Position numbers and translations under genes: made by a program. A DNA stretch of 32,090 nucleotides, from assembly GCF_004801315.1 (NCBI RefSeq), contig NZ_SSNW01000065.1, positions 1 through 32,090 of the forward strand. Direction: 5' to 3'. The DNA comes from Deinococcus sp. Arct2-2 (GTDB lineage Bacteria > Deinococcota > Deinococci > Deinococcales > Deinococcaceae). Shown here piece after piece: positions 24,893-32,090 of this stretch; the first letter of the stretch is position 1; every line of letters starts with the position of its first letter. Below the pieces are notes generated by a model. The model made no database searches and was not told where the DNA came from. It worked only from the letters and a program-made list of their open reading frames with translations.

Positions 24893-26767
24893 GTGCCGTA
24901 TTCCTCCCACCCCACCCCGCTGCTGGAGCGCGAGCATTGGCGCGACCTCGGCGGCACTTGGCGATTTTGTTTTGAAGACGCGGGGCTGTGGCAGCACCCC
25001 AGCGAAGTGGTTTTTGACCGTGAAATCGAGGTGCCTTACGCCCCCGAAAGCGTGCAGAGCGGTATTCATGACGAGGGGTTTCATTCGGTGGTGTGGTACG
25101 GGCTGACGCTGACGCCCACCCCCGAAGAGCGCCCCGGCCCGCATGGCGGTAGGTTGCTGCTGCACTTTGGAGCGGTGGACTACAACGCGACCGTGTGGGC
25201 CAATGGGCGCTTGGTGGCCCAGCACAGCGGCGGCCACACGCCCTTCTCCGCCGATATTACCCAGCAGGCGCGGGCGGGCGAAAGTGTGGAGATTGTGGTG
25301 CGGGCACAGGACAACCCACACGACCTTGCCAAGCCACGCGGCAAACAAGACTGGCAACGCGAGCCGCATTCCATCTGGTATCCGCGCACGACCGGCATCT
25401 GGCAAACCGTGTGGCTGGAGCGCGTGCCAGCCACCTACCTTCATGCGTTGCGTTGGTCGTCCGATCCGTTGCGCTGGCAAATCGGTGTGGAGCTGGAAGT
25501 GGCGGGGCCGCTGCTGCCGGGCCTGAGCGTGCGTGTGCGCCTGTACCGCAACGAGGCGCTGCTGGCCGATGACCGCTACGGGCTGGCCCAGTCTGACTTG
25601 TCGCGCCAAATCGCCCTCTCTGACCCCGGCATAGATGATTTCCGCAACGAACTGCTGTGGAGTCCGAACCATCCGCAACTGCTGGACGCGGTGGTGGAAT
25701 TGATGCTGGGTGAAACGGTGCTCGACCGGGTGCAGAGCTATACGGCGCTGCGGTTCGTAGGCGTGACGGGCAACCGTTTTTTGCTGAATGGGCGGCCCTA
25801 TTACCTGAAAATGGTGCTGGATCAGGGGTATTGGCCAAAGAGCCTGATGACCGCCACCGACGCCGAGTTGCGCCGCGATGTGGAACTGACCCGCCAACTG
25901 GGCTTCAACGGCGCACGTAAGCACCAGAAGATAGAATCTCCGCGCTGGCTGTACTGGTGCGACGTGCTGGGCCTGTTGGTGTGGGAGGAAATGCCCAGCC
26001 CGTACCGCTTTACGCCGCAGGCGGTGCATTGCCTGATCCGCGAGTGGGGTGAGGTGCTGGAGCGTGACCGCTCGCATCCCTGCATCGTGGCGTGGGTGCC
26101 CTTCAACGAGTCGTGGGGCGTACCCGACCTGCCTACCAACCCCGCGCACCGCGACTATGTGCGCACGCTGTACCACCTGACCAAAACCCTCGATCCCACC
26201 CGCCCGGTCATCGGCAACGACGGCTGGGAACACGTCGCCACCGATATTCTGACCATTCACGACTACACCGACGACCCTGACCTGTTGCGGCGGCGCTACG
26301 GCACGCTGGAATCGACCCGGCTGTCGCTGGAGCAGCAGCAACCCGCAGACCGCGCCCTCACGCTGATGGGGTTTCAGGCGGCGGGACAGCCTGTGATGCT
26401 CTCGGAGTTTGGCGGCATCGCGTATATTCCCGACCACACCAGCGGCTGGGGCTACAGCCAGTCTCAAAACGAGGCCGATTTCGTGCAGGATTACGCGGCG
26501 TTGCTGGCGGCCATCCACGAGTGTCACGGCTTGTCGGGCTTTTGTTATACCCAACTCACCGATACGTTTCAGGAAAAAAATGGTCTGCTGTACGAAGACC
26601 GCACACCCAAAGCCGACGTGTCGGAACTGGCCCGCAGCACGCAGGGCACCCGCACCGCACGGGAAATGACCATCGACCCGCTGATGAACCCGTATGGACA
26701 CGCCCTGCGCTGGCCTGACCAGACTCTGGGCAACCGCGATCCGTTTGCCGTGACCGACCAAGAATGA
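24893..26767 (+). CDS. Glycoside hydrolase family 2 enzyme (beta-galactosidase/glucuronidase-like)
   Basis: GTG 24893, with AGGAG five bases upstream, is preferred (624 aa) because the family text [17 protein letters not shown] begins at once. TTG 24824 has an equal ribosome site and would add 23 low-complexity residues. Layout: sugar-binding jelly roll (~10-165), immunoglobulin-like domain (~165-275), TIM barrel (~280-600). Predicted acid/base Glu406 lies in VPFNESWGV and nucleophile Glu505 in MLSEFGG. The barrel also has [30 protein letters not shown], typical of GH2. It hydrolyses a terminal beta-linked sugar; the exact sugar cannot be read. There is no signal peptide, so it acts in the cytoplasm. 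It is followed by a terminator and a GH43 gene on the same strand. Confidence 0.82.
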   Translation: MPYSSHPTPLLEREHWRDLGGTWRFCFEDAGLWQHPSEVVFDREIEVPYAPESVQSGIHDEGFHSVVWYGLTLTPTPEERPGPHGGRLLLHFGAVDYNATVWANGRLVAQHSGGHTPFSADITQQARAGESVEIVVRAQDNPHDLAKPRGKQDWQREPHSIWYPRTTGIWQTVWLERVPATYLHALRWSSDPLRWQIGVELEVAGPLLPGLSVRVRLYRNEALLADDRYGLAQSDLSRQIALSDPGIDDFRNELLWSPNHPQLLDAVVELMLGETVLDRVQSYTALRFVGVTGNRFLLNGRPYYLKMVLDQGYWPKSLMTATDAELRRDVELTRQLGFNGARKHQKIESPRWLYWCDVLGLLVWEEMPSPYRFTPQAVHCLIREWGEVLERDRSHPCIVAWVPFNESWGVPDLPTNPAHRDYVRTLYHLTKTLDPTRPVIGNDGWEHVATDILTIHDYTDDPDLLRRRYGTLESTRLSLEQQQPADRALTLMGFQAAGQPVMLSEFGGIAYIPDHTSGWGYSQSQNEADFVQDYAALLAAIHECHGLSGFCYTQLTDTFQEKNGLLYEDRTPKADVSELARSTQGTRTAREMTIDPLMNPYGHALRWPDQTLGNRDPFAVTDQE

Positions 26768-26849
26768 GCCTGATGACAGGGTGAGAAAATGAAGACCAAC
26801 GTGGAAAATCTCTCTTCCTAGCATTTCAAAAGTATCACGGGGTCATTCG

Positions 26850-26884
26850 GCCGCCTTCATGTGCAGAGTGGAGGCGGCTTTATT
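26850..26884 (+). terminator. Rho-independent terminator after the GH2 gene
   Basis: GCCGCCT (26850-26856) pairs with AGGCGGC (26872-26878), followed by TTTATT. Confidence 0.65.
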
Positions 26885-27039
26885 GTGGCAAGTGGTCAAA
26901 AACACCTGTACCAGAGACATAAACTACTGAATATCTGCTCTTCTGCTTCGGCTGCAGCCATCGGCGATCACCCAGAAAAGTGTTAACAATTTCATGTCAG
27001 AAAAGCGTCAGTGAAGAGGTATTAAATTAACATGACCTT

Positions 27040-28005
27040 ATGAAACCGCTCACGGCGCTTTTCCCGAAAGTGTTGGCCAACAAATGGTTGGGTAGAAAGG
27101 TATTCCCCAGAGTGTTCCACCCCGCTGCCGAAGACTTGCCTGATCCCAATGTGCTGCTGGCAGAGCAGGGTTATTTCGTGTACGCCACCAACACGCCGGG
27201 AGTCAATGTGCCTGTGGTGTTCAGCGCCGATTTGCAGAGTTTTAGCCTGCTGGGAGACGCCATGCCGGCGCTGCCCCGCTGGGTGCAGCGCGGCTTTACG
27301 TGGGCACCGGAAGTGGCTGAGATGGGCGGGCGCTACGTGCTGTACTTTACGGCCCGCCTGCGCCGCAGCGGACGCCAAGTGATCGGGGTAGCCACTAGCC
27401 AGCGCCCCGAAGGCCCCTTTGTGGCCGCCAACCAACCGCTGATGACCATGCTGGAACTCGGCGGCGCAATCGACGCCAACGTGCTGACCACCGCGAGCGG
27501 CGAGCGGTACTTGTACTGGAAGAACGACGGCAACGCAGTAGGGCAGGCCACCCGGCTCTGGGGCGCAGCCCTCAGTGACGACGGCCTGAGCCTGCTGGGC
27601 GATCCGGTCGCCCTGCTCACCGCCACCGAACCTTGGGAGCGCGAACTCGTGGAAGCGCCGCAAGTCATCGAAGGCGACGGCGTGTTTCATCTGCTGTATT
27701 CCTGCGCCGATTTTGGCGATGAAACCTACGCGGTGGGGGACGCTTCCGGCCCTACGCCGCTCGGGCCGTTCCATAAAACCCGCAACGCCCCAGTCTTGGC
27801 CTCGCATGGCCGGCTGGCTGGGCCAGGCCACAGCCACGCCTTCCGCACCGCCAGCGGGCACTGGCAACTGGCCTACCACGCGTGGGAGAGCGGGCGCTGC
27901 GGCTACCCCAAAGGCCGCCGGGCACTACACTTTTTACCCCTACAACTCGACGGCGGGCACCTGCGCCTGACTTTTCCTGAACTGGTGGCCGAAGCCTGCG
28001 ATTAG
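27040..28005 (+). CDS. Glycoside hydrolase family 43-type enzyme
   Basis: 321 residues, a single five-bladed propeller domain. The catalytic set is visible: base Asp35 in LPDPNVL, pKa-modulating Asp145 in GAIDANVL, acid Glu205 in ELVEAPQV, and the His264 ligand in GPGHSHAF. GH43 enzymes split alpha-L-arabinofuranosides, beta-xylosides or galactosides. The absence of a signal peptide points to a cytoplasmic role on short oligosaccharides. No ribosome site precedes ATG 27040; the AT-rich TATTAAATTAACAT upstream may serve a short-leader or leaderless transcript. It is separated from the GH2 gene by a terminator, so it probably has its own promoter. Confidence 0.8.
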   Translation: MKPLTALFPKVLANKWLGRKVFPRVFHPAAEDLPDPNVLLAEQGYFVYATNTPGVNVPVVFSADLQSFSLLGDAMPALPRWVQRGFTWAPEVAEMGGRYVLYFTARLRRSGRQVIGVATSQRPEGPFVAANQPLMTMLELGGAIDANVLTTASGERYLYWKNDGNAVGQATRLWGAALSDDGLSLLGDPVALLTATEPWERELVEAPQVIEGDGVFHLLYSCADFGDETYAVGDASGPTPLGPFHKTRNAPVLASHGRLAGPGHSHAFRTASGHWQLAYHAWESGRCGYPKGRRALHFLPLQLDGGHLRLTFPELVAEACD

Positions 28006-28022
28006 GGCAGGCAGCAACAGAG

Positions 28023-28065
28023 GGTTGCGGTGCGTCCTAGTGGTAGGAACGCACCGCAACCTTAT
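28023..28065. terminator. Strong bidirectional terminator hairpin
   Basis: GGTTGCGGTGCGT-CCTA (28023-28039) pairs with the arm at 28044-28061 through 17 base pairs with one bulge and a GTGG loop, followed by TTAT. It lies between the converging GH43 and beta-helix genes. Confidence 0.75.
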
Positions 28066-28083
28066 ATGGAGGACTGAGCAGCG

Positions 28084-29331
28084 TTACTGCCGAGGCCCGA
28101 TCACCACGTTGGACGCCCTGAGTTTGGCCTGCCAGCGCTCAAATTCCTGAGCTTCCATCGCGCGGGTAATCGTGCCGGGAAGCGCCGTGTTGTTTTTGCA
28201 ACTCTTGTTGCTCCGGGCCTCAGCATCGCAATTGGGAAACCAGAAGGGATTTTGTGCGGTGGCCGACTTGACAGGCTGCGCCCAACCCACCACGTTGCCG
28301 TACATCACGTTATTGAAAAAAGTACTGCGGGCCTTGTCGCCGTGAAGATCCCACACATAGATGCCCACGTTCTGGGAAGCGATGCGGCGACCATCAGGCA
28401 GCAGGCCGCTGGAAATGACCCGGTTGTTGTAGGCCTCGTTGTTGTGCCCCGCAGCAATGGCGATGCCCTGATTGGACGTGCTGACGATCTGGTTATTGTA
28501 GGCCCGCAGATAGGCCGACGCTTTGGTGACCGAACTCGATTGGCCGTCACCCAGCATGATGCCGCCGCCGCCGTATTTGTCGGTGGCTGGGTTGGTAGGA
28601 TAAGCGCCCTGAATATAGTTATCGTGAATCAGCACCGGACTATTGGGCGTGCCGCTGCTGACATACATATTGATGTTTTCTTCGACGCGGCTTTTACCGG
28701 GTTCATTGACGATCTGGTTCCAAGCAATTTCAGCATTCGGAATGTTTTTCACGTCGTTGAACTGCACGAACTGAACGCGGTAAAACCCTGTCTCCGAAAA
28801 GGCATTGGGGCCGTCACTGTAGCGCCCATCGATGTTCAGGGCCTTGTTCCGCATGACTTTGATGGTATGACCCTTGTTGGGATCGCCCAGATATTTATTG
28901 AGGTAGATGCCTGACGTACCGATCAGTTCATTATTTTCGATGCGGACATTCTGAAACTCTTCCAGATGCACGAAATAGCCGGGCGTGCGGCGGTAACTGG
29001 CGGCCAAACCGGGATTGAGCGCCACCCCCCGCGAGTTGCGAACCGTGAGGTTGGCTTTGACATAGCGGCTGCGAATCAGGGCACCCCGGCTCTGAATATT
29101 TGAATTTTCGATGACGACCGCCTCACTGGTATCAATCGTCACAGCGGGCTTGTCGGGGTTGAGGCTTTGCCAGTTGCCCGAATACACGCCGCCTTGCGTG
29201 ATGGTGATGGGACCACTGAAGGTGATTTGGGCCTGAGCAGAAACGCCGAGCAAGGCGGCACACAGCACGGCAATGGCAGCAAGCCCTGAGCGCGTACCAC
29301 TGGCCGGGACAACCCTAACGTTCTCGTTCAT
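28084..29331 (-). CDS. Secreted right-handed beta-helix protein
   Basis: 415 residues from ATG 29331. This start is chosen because it opens a Sec signal peptide (LAAIAVLCAALLGVSAQAQ, cleaved after ~41); an in-frame GTG at 29499 would put 56 charged residues before it. The mature protein is a parallel beta-helix: ITITQGGVYSGNWQSL, VVIENSNIQSRGALI, IENNELIGTSGIYLN, EIAWNQIVNEPGKSRVEENIN and NNRVISSGLLPDGRR. The same motifs, in the same order, occur in the lipoprotein at 22316-24076, so the two are paralogues. This one lacks the NPCBM module and lipobox and would be released. Polysaccharide binding or cleavage is likely, but no catalytic site is identified. Confidence 0.75.
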   Translation of the reverse strand: MNENVRVVPASGTRSGLAAIAVLCAALLGVSAQAQITFSGPITITQGGVYSGNWQSLNPDKPAVTIDTSEAVVIENSNIQSRGALIRSRYVKANLTVRNSRGVALNPGLAASYRRTPGYFVHLEEFQNVRIENNELIGTSGIYLNKYLGDPNKGHTIKVMRNKALNIDGRYSDGPNAFSETGFYRVQFVQFNDVKNIPNAEIAWNQIVNEPGKSRVEENINMYVSSGTPNSPVLIHDNYIQGAYPTNPATDKYGGGGIMLGDGQSSSVTKASAYLRAYNNQIVSTSNQGIAIAAGHNNEAYNNRVISSGLLPDGRRIASQNVGIYVWDLHGDKARSTFFNNVMYGNVVGWAQPVKSATAQNPFWFPNCDAEARSNKSCKNNTALPGTITRAMEAQEFERWQAKLRASNVVIGPRQ

Positions 29332-29545
29332 GCCCAAACTGTGCCGCAGCCGACGCAACAGATTCGTTAACGGTGCCTGAAGGGGATAGTGGTATTGAAG
29401 GAGCAGGGGAATTTGATTATCATCAGTCACACATCTTGCTAATCTACGGCCATCCGTTTCATTTTGGTGGGCATCACTACATCTATCAAAGTAGCTCACC
29501 GATTATATTGCCATTACTTTTACCCGATATTTAAAGGAGAGTGGC

Positions 29546-30487
29546 ATGAGCGACTACCAGCAAGACCTGTTCCGTTATGTGGCCGAGGAGTTTACCGAAG
29601 ATTACCGTGAGGGCGAACTGGAACGCCGGGAATTTCTGCGCCGCAGCGTGTTGCTGGGCGGGTCGGTGGTGGGCGCACGCACCCTCTTGGCCTCACTGGG
29701 GGTAGCAGGCGTCAGCGCCGCCGAACTGGCCGCCGCACAAACGGCCCCGCCGCAAAACGAGCCTGCCAAGAACACCTATCAGGTTGCGCCCGATGACGCC
29801 ACACTCGACGCTGGCCGGGTCACTTACGAGGCACTGGGGCGCACCAACTTTGCCTACTTGGCCCGGCCCAAAGGGGTGACTTCCGCGCCTATCGTGATGG
29901 TGATTCACGAGAACCGGGGCCTGCAACCCCACCTCGAAGATGTGGCCCGCCGGGTAGCCAAAGCAGGCTACATCGCGCTGGCCCCCGATTTCGTTTCTTC
30001 GGAAGGGGGAACGGCCAAGTTTACCGACACCGCCCAGATTTCGGCGTTCATTGCCCGCACGCCCGCCGAAACGCATGCGGCACACGGGCTGGCTGCGGTG
30101 GAGTTCCTGAAAGCGCAGTCTGGCGCACAAGTTGACCGTTTCGGCATGCTGGGCTTTTGCTGGGGCGGCGGCATGACGTGGCTGCTGTCGACCAAGTTGC
30201 CCGATCTCAAGGCCGCGATTCCCTTCTACGGCCCCTCGCCCTCTTTTGCAGAAGTACCCCAAATTAAAGCCGCCGTGCTGGGCATCTACGGCAAAAATGA
30301 TCCCCGCATCACGGGGAACGCGGCCGCAACCCAAGCGGCACTCACCGCGGCGGGTGTGAAGCACCAGTTCCTGATCTATCCGGGAGCCAACCACGCCTTC
30401 CACAACGACACCGGAGCCAATTACAAGCGCGACGCTGCCGAGAATGCTTGGGCCAGCACGCTGGTGTGGCTGCGGGGCAATTTGTAA
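29546..30487 (+). CDS. Dienelactone hydrolase-family protein with Tat signal
   Basis: AAAGGAG at 29533-29539 supports ATG 29546 (313 aa). The N-terminus has ~26 polar residues, then RREFLRRSVLLGGSVVGA, a twin-arginine type signal, so folded export is likely. The alpha/beta hydrolase core has Glu122 in HENRG, nucleophile Cys205 in GFCWGG, Asp252 in GKNDPR and His283 in GANHAFHND, the Cys-Asp-His triad of dienelactone hydrolases. Such enzymes open lactones and related esters; the natural substrate is unknown. It stands alone between two divergent or convergent surface-protein genes. Confidence 0.83.
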   Translation: MSDYQQDLFRYVAEEFTEDYREGELERREFLRRSVLLGGSVVGARTLLASLGVAGVSAAELAAAQTAPPQNEPAKNTYQVAPDDATLDAGRVTYEALGRTNFAYLARPKGVTSAPIVMVIHENRGLQPHLEDVARRVAKAGYIALAPDFVSSEGGTAKFTDTAQISAFIARTPAETHAAHGLAAVEFLKAQSGAQVDRFGMLGFCWGGGMTWLLSTKLPDLKAAIPFYGPSPSFAEVPQIKAAVLGIYGKNDPRITGNAAATQAALTAAGVKHQFLIYPGANHAFHNDTGANYKRDAAENAWASTLVWLRGNL

Positions 30488-30524
30488 GAATTGGGGAGCT
30501 GAACTGAGCCAGAGTTGGCATGAC

Positions 30525-30575
30525 AACAGAGAAGCGGGAAGAGGTCATCAATCGGCCCCTTCCCGCCTCTCTGTT
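30525..30575. terminator. Bidirectional terminator hairpin
   Basis: AACAGAGAAGCGGGAAG (30525-30541) pairs with CTTCCCGCCTCTCTGTT (30559-30575) with one mismatch, between the converging hydrolase and Kelch-protein genes. Confidence 0.7.
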
Positions 30576-30593
30576 ACTGCAACTTAAACAACG

Positions 30594-32090
30594 TTACTGA
30601 GGCGCCACCAGCCACCCGCCCCGCGTACTGCCGCCGGTGTACACAAAGCCTTGTCCGGCTGGGCCTGCCACGCTGGAACCCCGCGCCACCGGAAGGGGCG
30701 TGAGGGCGGCCCAAGTGTCGGTGCCCGGATCGTAGGCGCTGACATCGCTGATCGGCTGCCCGTGCCCCGATTCTCCACCGGCCACGATCAGGCGTCCACC
30801 CAGCACGAACGTGGTGTTGGCGATGTGGCTGCGGGCGCGGGGAAGGTTGCGCAGGGCCGTCCAAGTGTCGGTGGCCGGATCATAGACATGCAGCGAGGGT
30901 TGCGTCACCGACGCCTGATCGTGTCCCTGCTGGCCCCCTACGGCATAGATTTTGCCCCCCAGCACCGCCGATCCCATGTGGTGGCGCGGATTGGGCAAGG
31001 GGGCCGCCACCGTCCACGCCGGGGCACCGCCCGTCAGGTCAAGGACGTAGTGGTCGCCCACGTTTTGGGTGCGGGCGAGGTTGGTGCCGCCGAAGTAATG
31101 CAGCTTGCCGTCCAGATACTCCAACTGTCCGGCGGCCCGCTCGATGGGCAAATCGGGCAGGCGGCTGTAAGTGTTGCTGGCCGGATCGTAGCGCCACACG
31201 GCTTTGGTGCCGAAAATTTGCCCATTCCAAGTGGCGTTGGCGAGGTAGCCGCCCGCGTAATACAGGCTGGCCCCGTCGCTGGTCAGGCCCGCGTGGGTCA
31301 CGCCTTTGTCGGGCATGTAGGCCAGCGCTGTCCAGAGGGTGGTGGCCGGATCGTACAGATAAGCGCGGTTGGTGGGCGTGCAGCACCCCTTCAGGCTGTC
31401 GAAGCCGCCAAAGGTGTAGAGCCTGCCGTTCAGCATGCGGCCCTGAGCTTCAGACACGCTGTAGGGCTGGTTGGCGAGGGCGGAATAAGTGTAGGCACTG
31501 GCCGCCGGAGCCGCAGGGCGCGGCGCACTGGCAAGGGCCGCTGCCGACGCATTTCCGCCCGAATCGGTGGCCACCACGCGGTAAAACGAAGTCGCATTTT
31601 CGGGGGCGTAGGCGTCGGTGAAGGTGGAAGTAGTCAGGCCTTGAGGCGTGATCAGGCTGTACAGGCCATCGGCCCGCGCCGCCCGGTATACGCGGTAGCC
31701 CGCCAAGTCGGGTTCTGCATTGTCGGCCCAGTCCAGAACGATGCCGCCCGCCCCAGCCGAGGCGTTCAGGGCGCTGGGGGCAGCGGGCGCGGTGCTGTCG
31801 CCCTCGCAGGCCAGGCGGGCGTCGGCCCAATCCGCATGATCGTAACTGACGCCGTCGCTGTTGTTGGTCACCACCAAGCGCAGGTTTTGCACACCTGTCA
31901 CATTTACGGTCACGGGCTTGGCCGGATCAATTCCGCGCAGCGTGCCCGAGTCGTGCAGTTTGCTGGCTGTGCCGTTCCAGACCTGAAAAACGACGCTGCC
32001 CCGGTCGCCCACCTCATCGTCTAGGCCCACTTGCGCGGCAAACGTGCTGCACCTTCCGCCCAGCGCGTAGCTGACTTCCGACGCCGCGTG
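30594..32090 (-). CDS. NPCBM, FN3-like and Kelch-repeat surface protein, 5' partial
   Basis: The frame continues past the window edge; a GTG at 32030 is internal because the NPCBM text (HAASEVSYALGGRCSTFAAQ) runs upstream of it. From the edge: the NPCBM-type carbohydrate-binding module ends at DHADWADARLACEG. A fibronectin type III-like domain follows (PSALNASAGAGGIVLDWADN...YRVYRAA...SFYRVVATDSGGNAS). Then come about five Kelch repeats with YDPATxxWTxLxxxP and GGKIYAVGG signatures, forming a beta-propeller that closes the protein. It is probably secreted, with its signal outside the window. It is likely a carbohydrate-binding surface protein, and the propeller could be structural. The NPCBM part is similar to that of the lipoprotein at 22316-24076. 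Confidence 0.75.
   Translation of the reverse strand, partial: HAASEVSYALGGRCSTFAAQVGLDDEVGDRGSVVFQVWNGTASKLHDSGTLRGIDPAKPVTVNVTGVQNLRLVVTNNSDGVSYDHADWADARLACEGDSTAPAAPSALNASAGAGGIVLDWADNAEPDLAGYRVYRAARADGLYSLITPQGLTTSTFTDAYAPENATSFYRVVATDSGGNASAAALASAPRPAAPAASAYTYSALANQPYSVSEAQGRMLNGRLYTFGGFDSLKGCCTPTNRAYLYDPATTLWTALAYMPDKGVTHAGLTSDGASLYYAGGYLANATWNGQIFGTKAVWRYDPASNTYSRLPDLPIERAAGQLEYLDGKLHYFGGTNLARTQNVGDHYVLDLTGGAPAWTVAAPLPNPRHHMGSAVLGGKIYAVGGQQGHDQASVTQPSLHVYDPATDTWTALRNLPRARSHIANTTFVLGGRLIVAGGESGHGQPISDVSAYDPGTDTWAALTPLPVARGSSVAGPAGQGFVYTGGSTRGGWLVAPQ

Noticed and set aside
24866..26824. A 652-residue open frame on the minus strand opposite the GH2 gene
   Set aside because: It is a GC-rich antisense shadow; it has no family motifs, while the plus-strand frame has complete GH2 motifs.
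29332..29499. A longer start for the secreted beta-helix protein
   Set aside because: It would bury the signal peptide 56 residues inside the protein and has no ribosome site.

Overview
The window looks like chromosomal DNA of a Deinococcus-type bacterium. This rests on high GC content, leaderless-looking starts, a CASTOR/POLLUX-like channel, a YdcSTUV-type polyamine transporter, a flotillin/NfeD pair and several NPCBM and beta-helix surface proteins. No rRNA, tRNA, CRISPR array or intact transposase was seen. The species assignment is inference from gene content and style.

Layout. (1) 1-1745: the distal end of a polymorphic toxin gene whose tip resembles the bacterial RNase A-like (CdiA-CT type) nuclease. 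It is followed by its probable immunity gene and two further small genes resembling MafI and Imm74 immunity proteins. (2) 1746-2694: a gene-free accessory stretch with two short MITE-like elements. They share a 14-16 bp terminal inverted repeat and each has a 4-bp target duplication; the DNA between them carries a further inverted repeat. (3) 2695-10129: a CASTOR/POLLUX-type channel; a DHODH-like barrel that has lost key active-site residues and is fused to a duplicated membrane domain; a small unknown gene behind an apparently frameshifted one; and two adjacent genes with the same double zinc-ribbon module. (4) 10196-12227: NfeD-like and flotillin-like genes on the minus strand. (5) 12484-13289: a decayed HD-GYP signalling gene.

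(6) 13395-19815: a polyamine (putrescine-type) uptake and catabolism locus. A promoter drives a binding protein, ATPase and two permeases. A gamma-aminobutyraldehyde dehydrogenase follows, separated by a DinB-like gene on the opposite strand. A 152-bp inverted-repeat element lies between the two permease genes. (7) 19835-22044: a lipoprotein beta-propeller of the choice-of-anchor I type whose modules appear circularly permuted, and a small unknown gene. (8) 22316-32090: a carbohydrate and cell-surface region. It holds an NPCBM plus beta-helix lipoprotein, a GH2 glycosidase, a GH43 glycosidase, a second secreted beta-helix protein, a Tat-exported dienelactone hydrolase-like protein, and an NPCBM-FN3-Kelch protein that runs off the window.

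The most unusual items are the degenerate DHODH/membrane fusion with internal duplication, the permuted propeller, the toxin-immunity cassette with its orphan immunity genes, the paired MITE-like repeats and the HD-GYP pseudogene. All family assignments come from reading motifs by eye; no database search was run.
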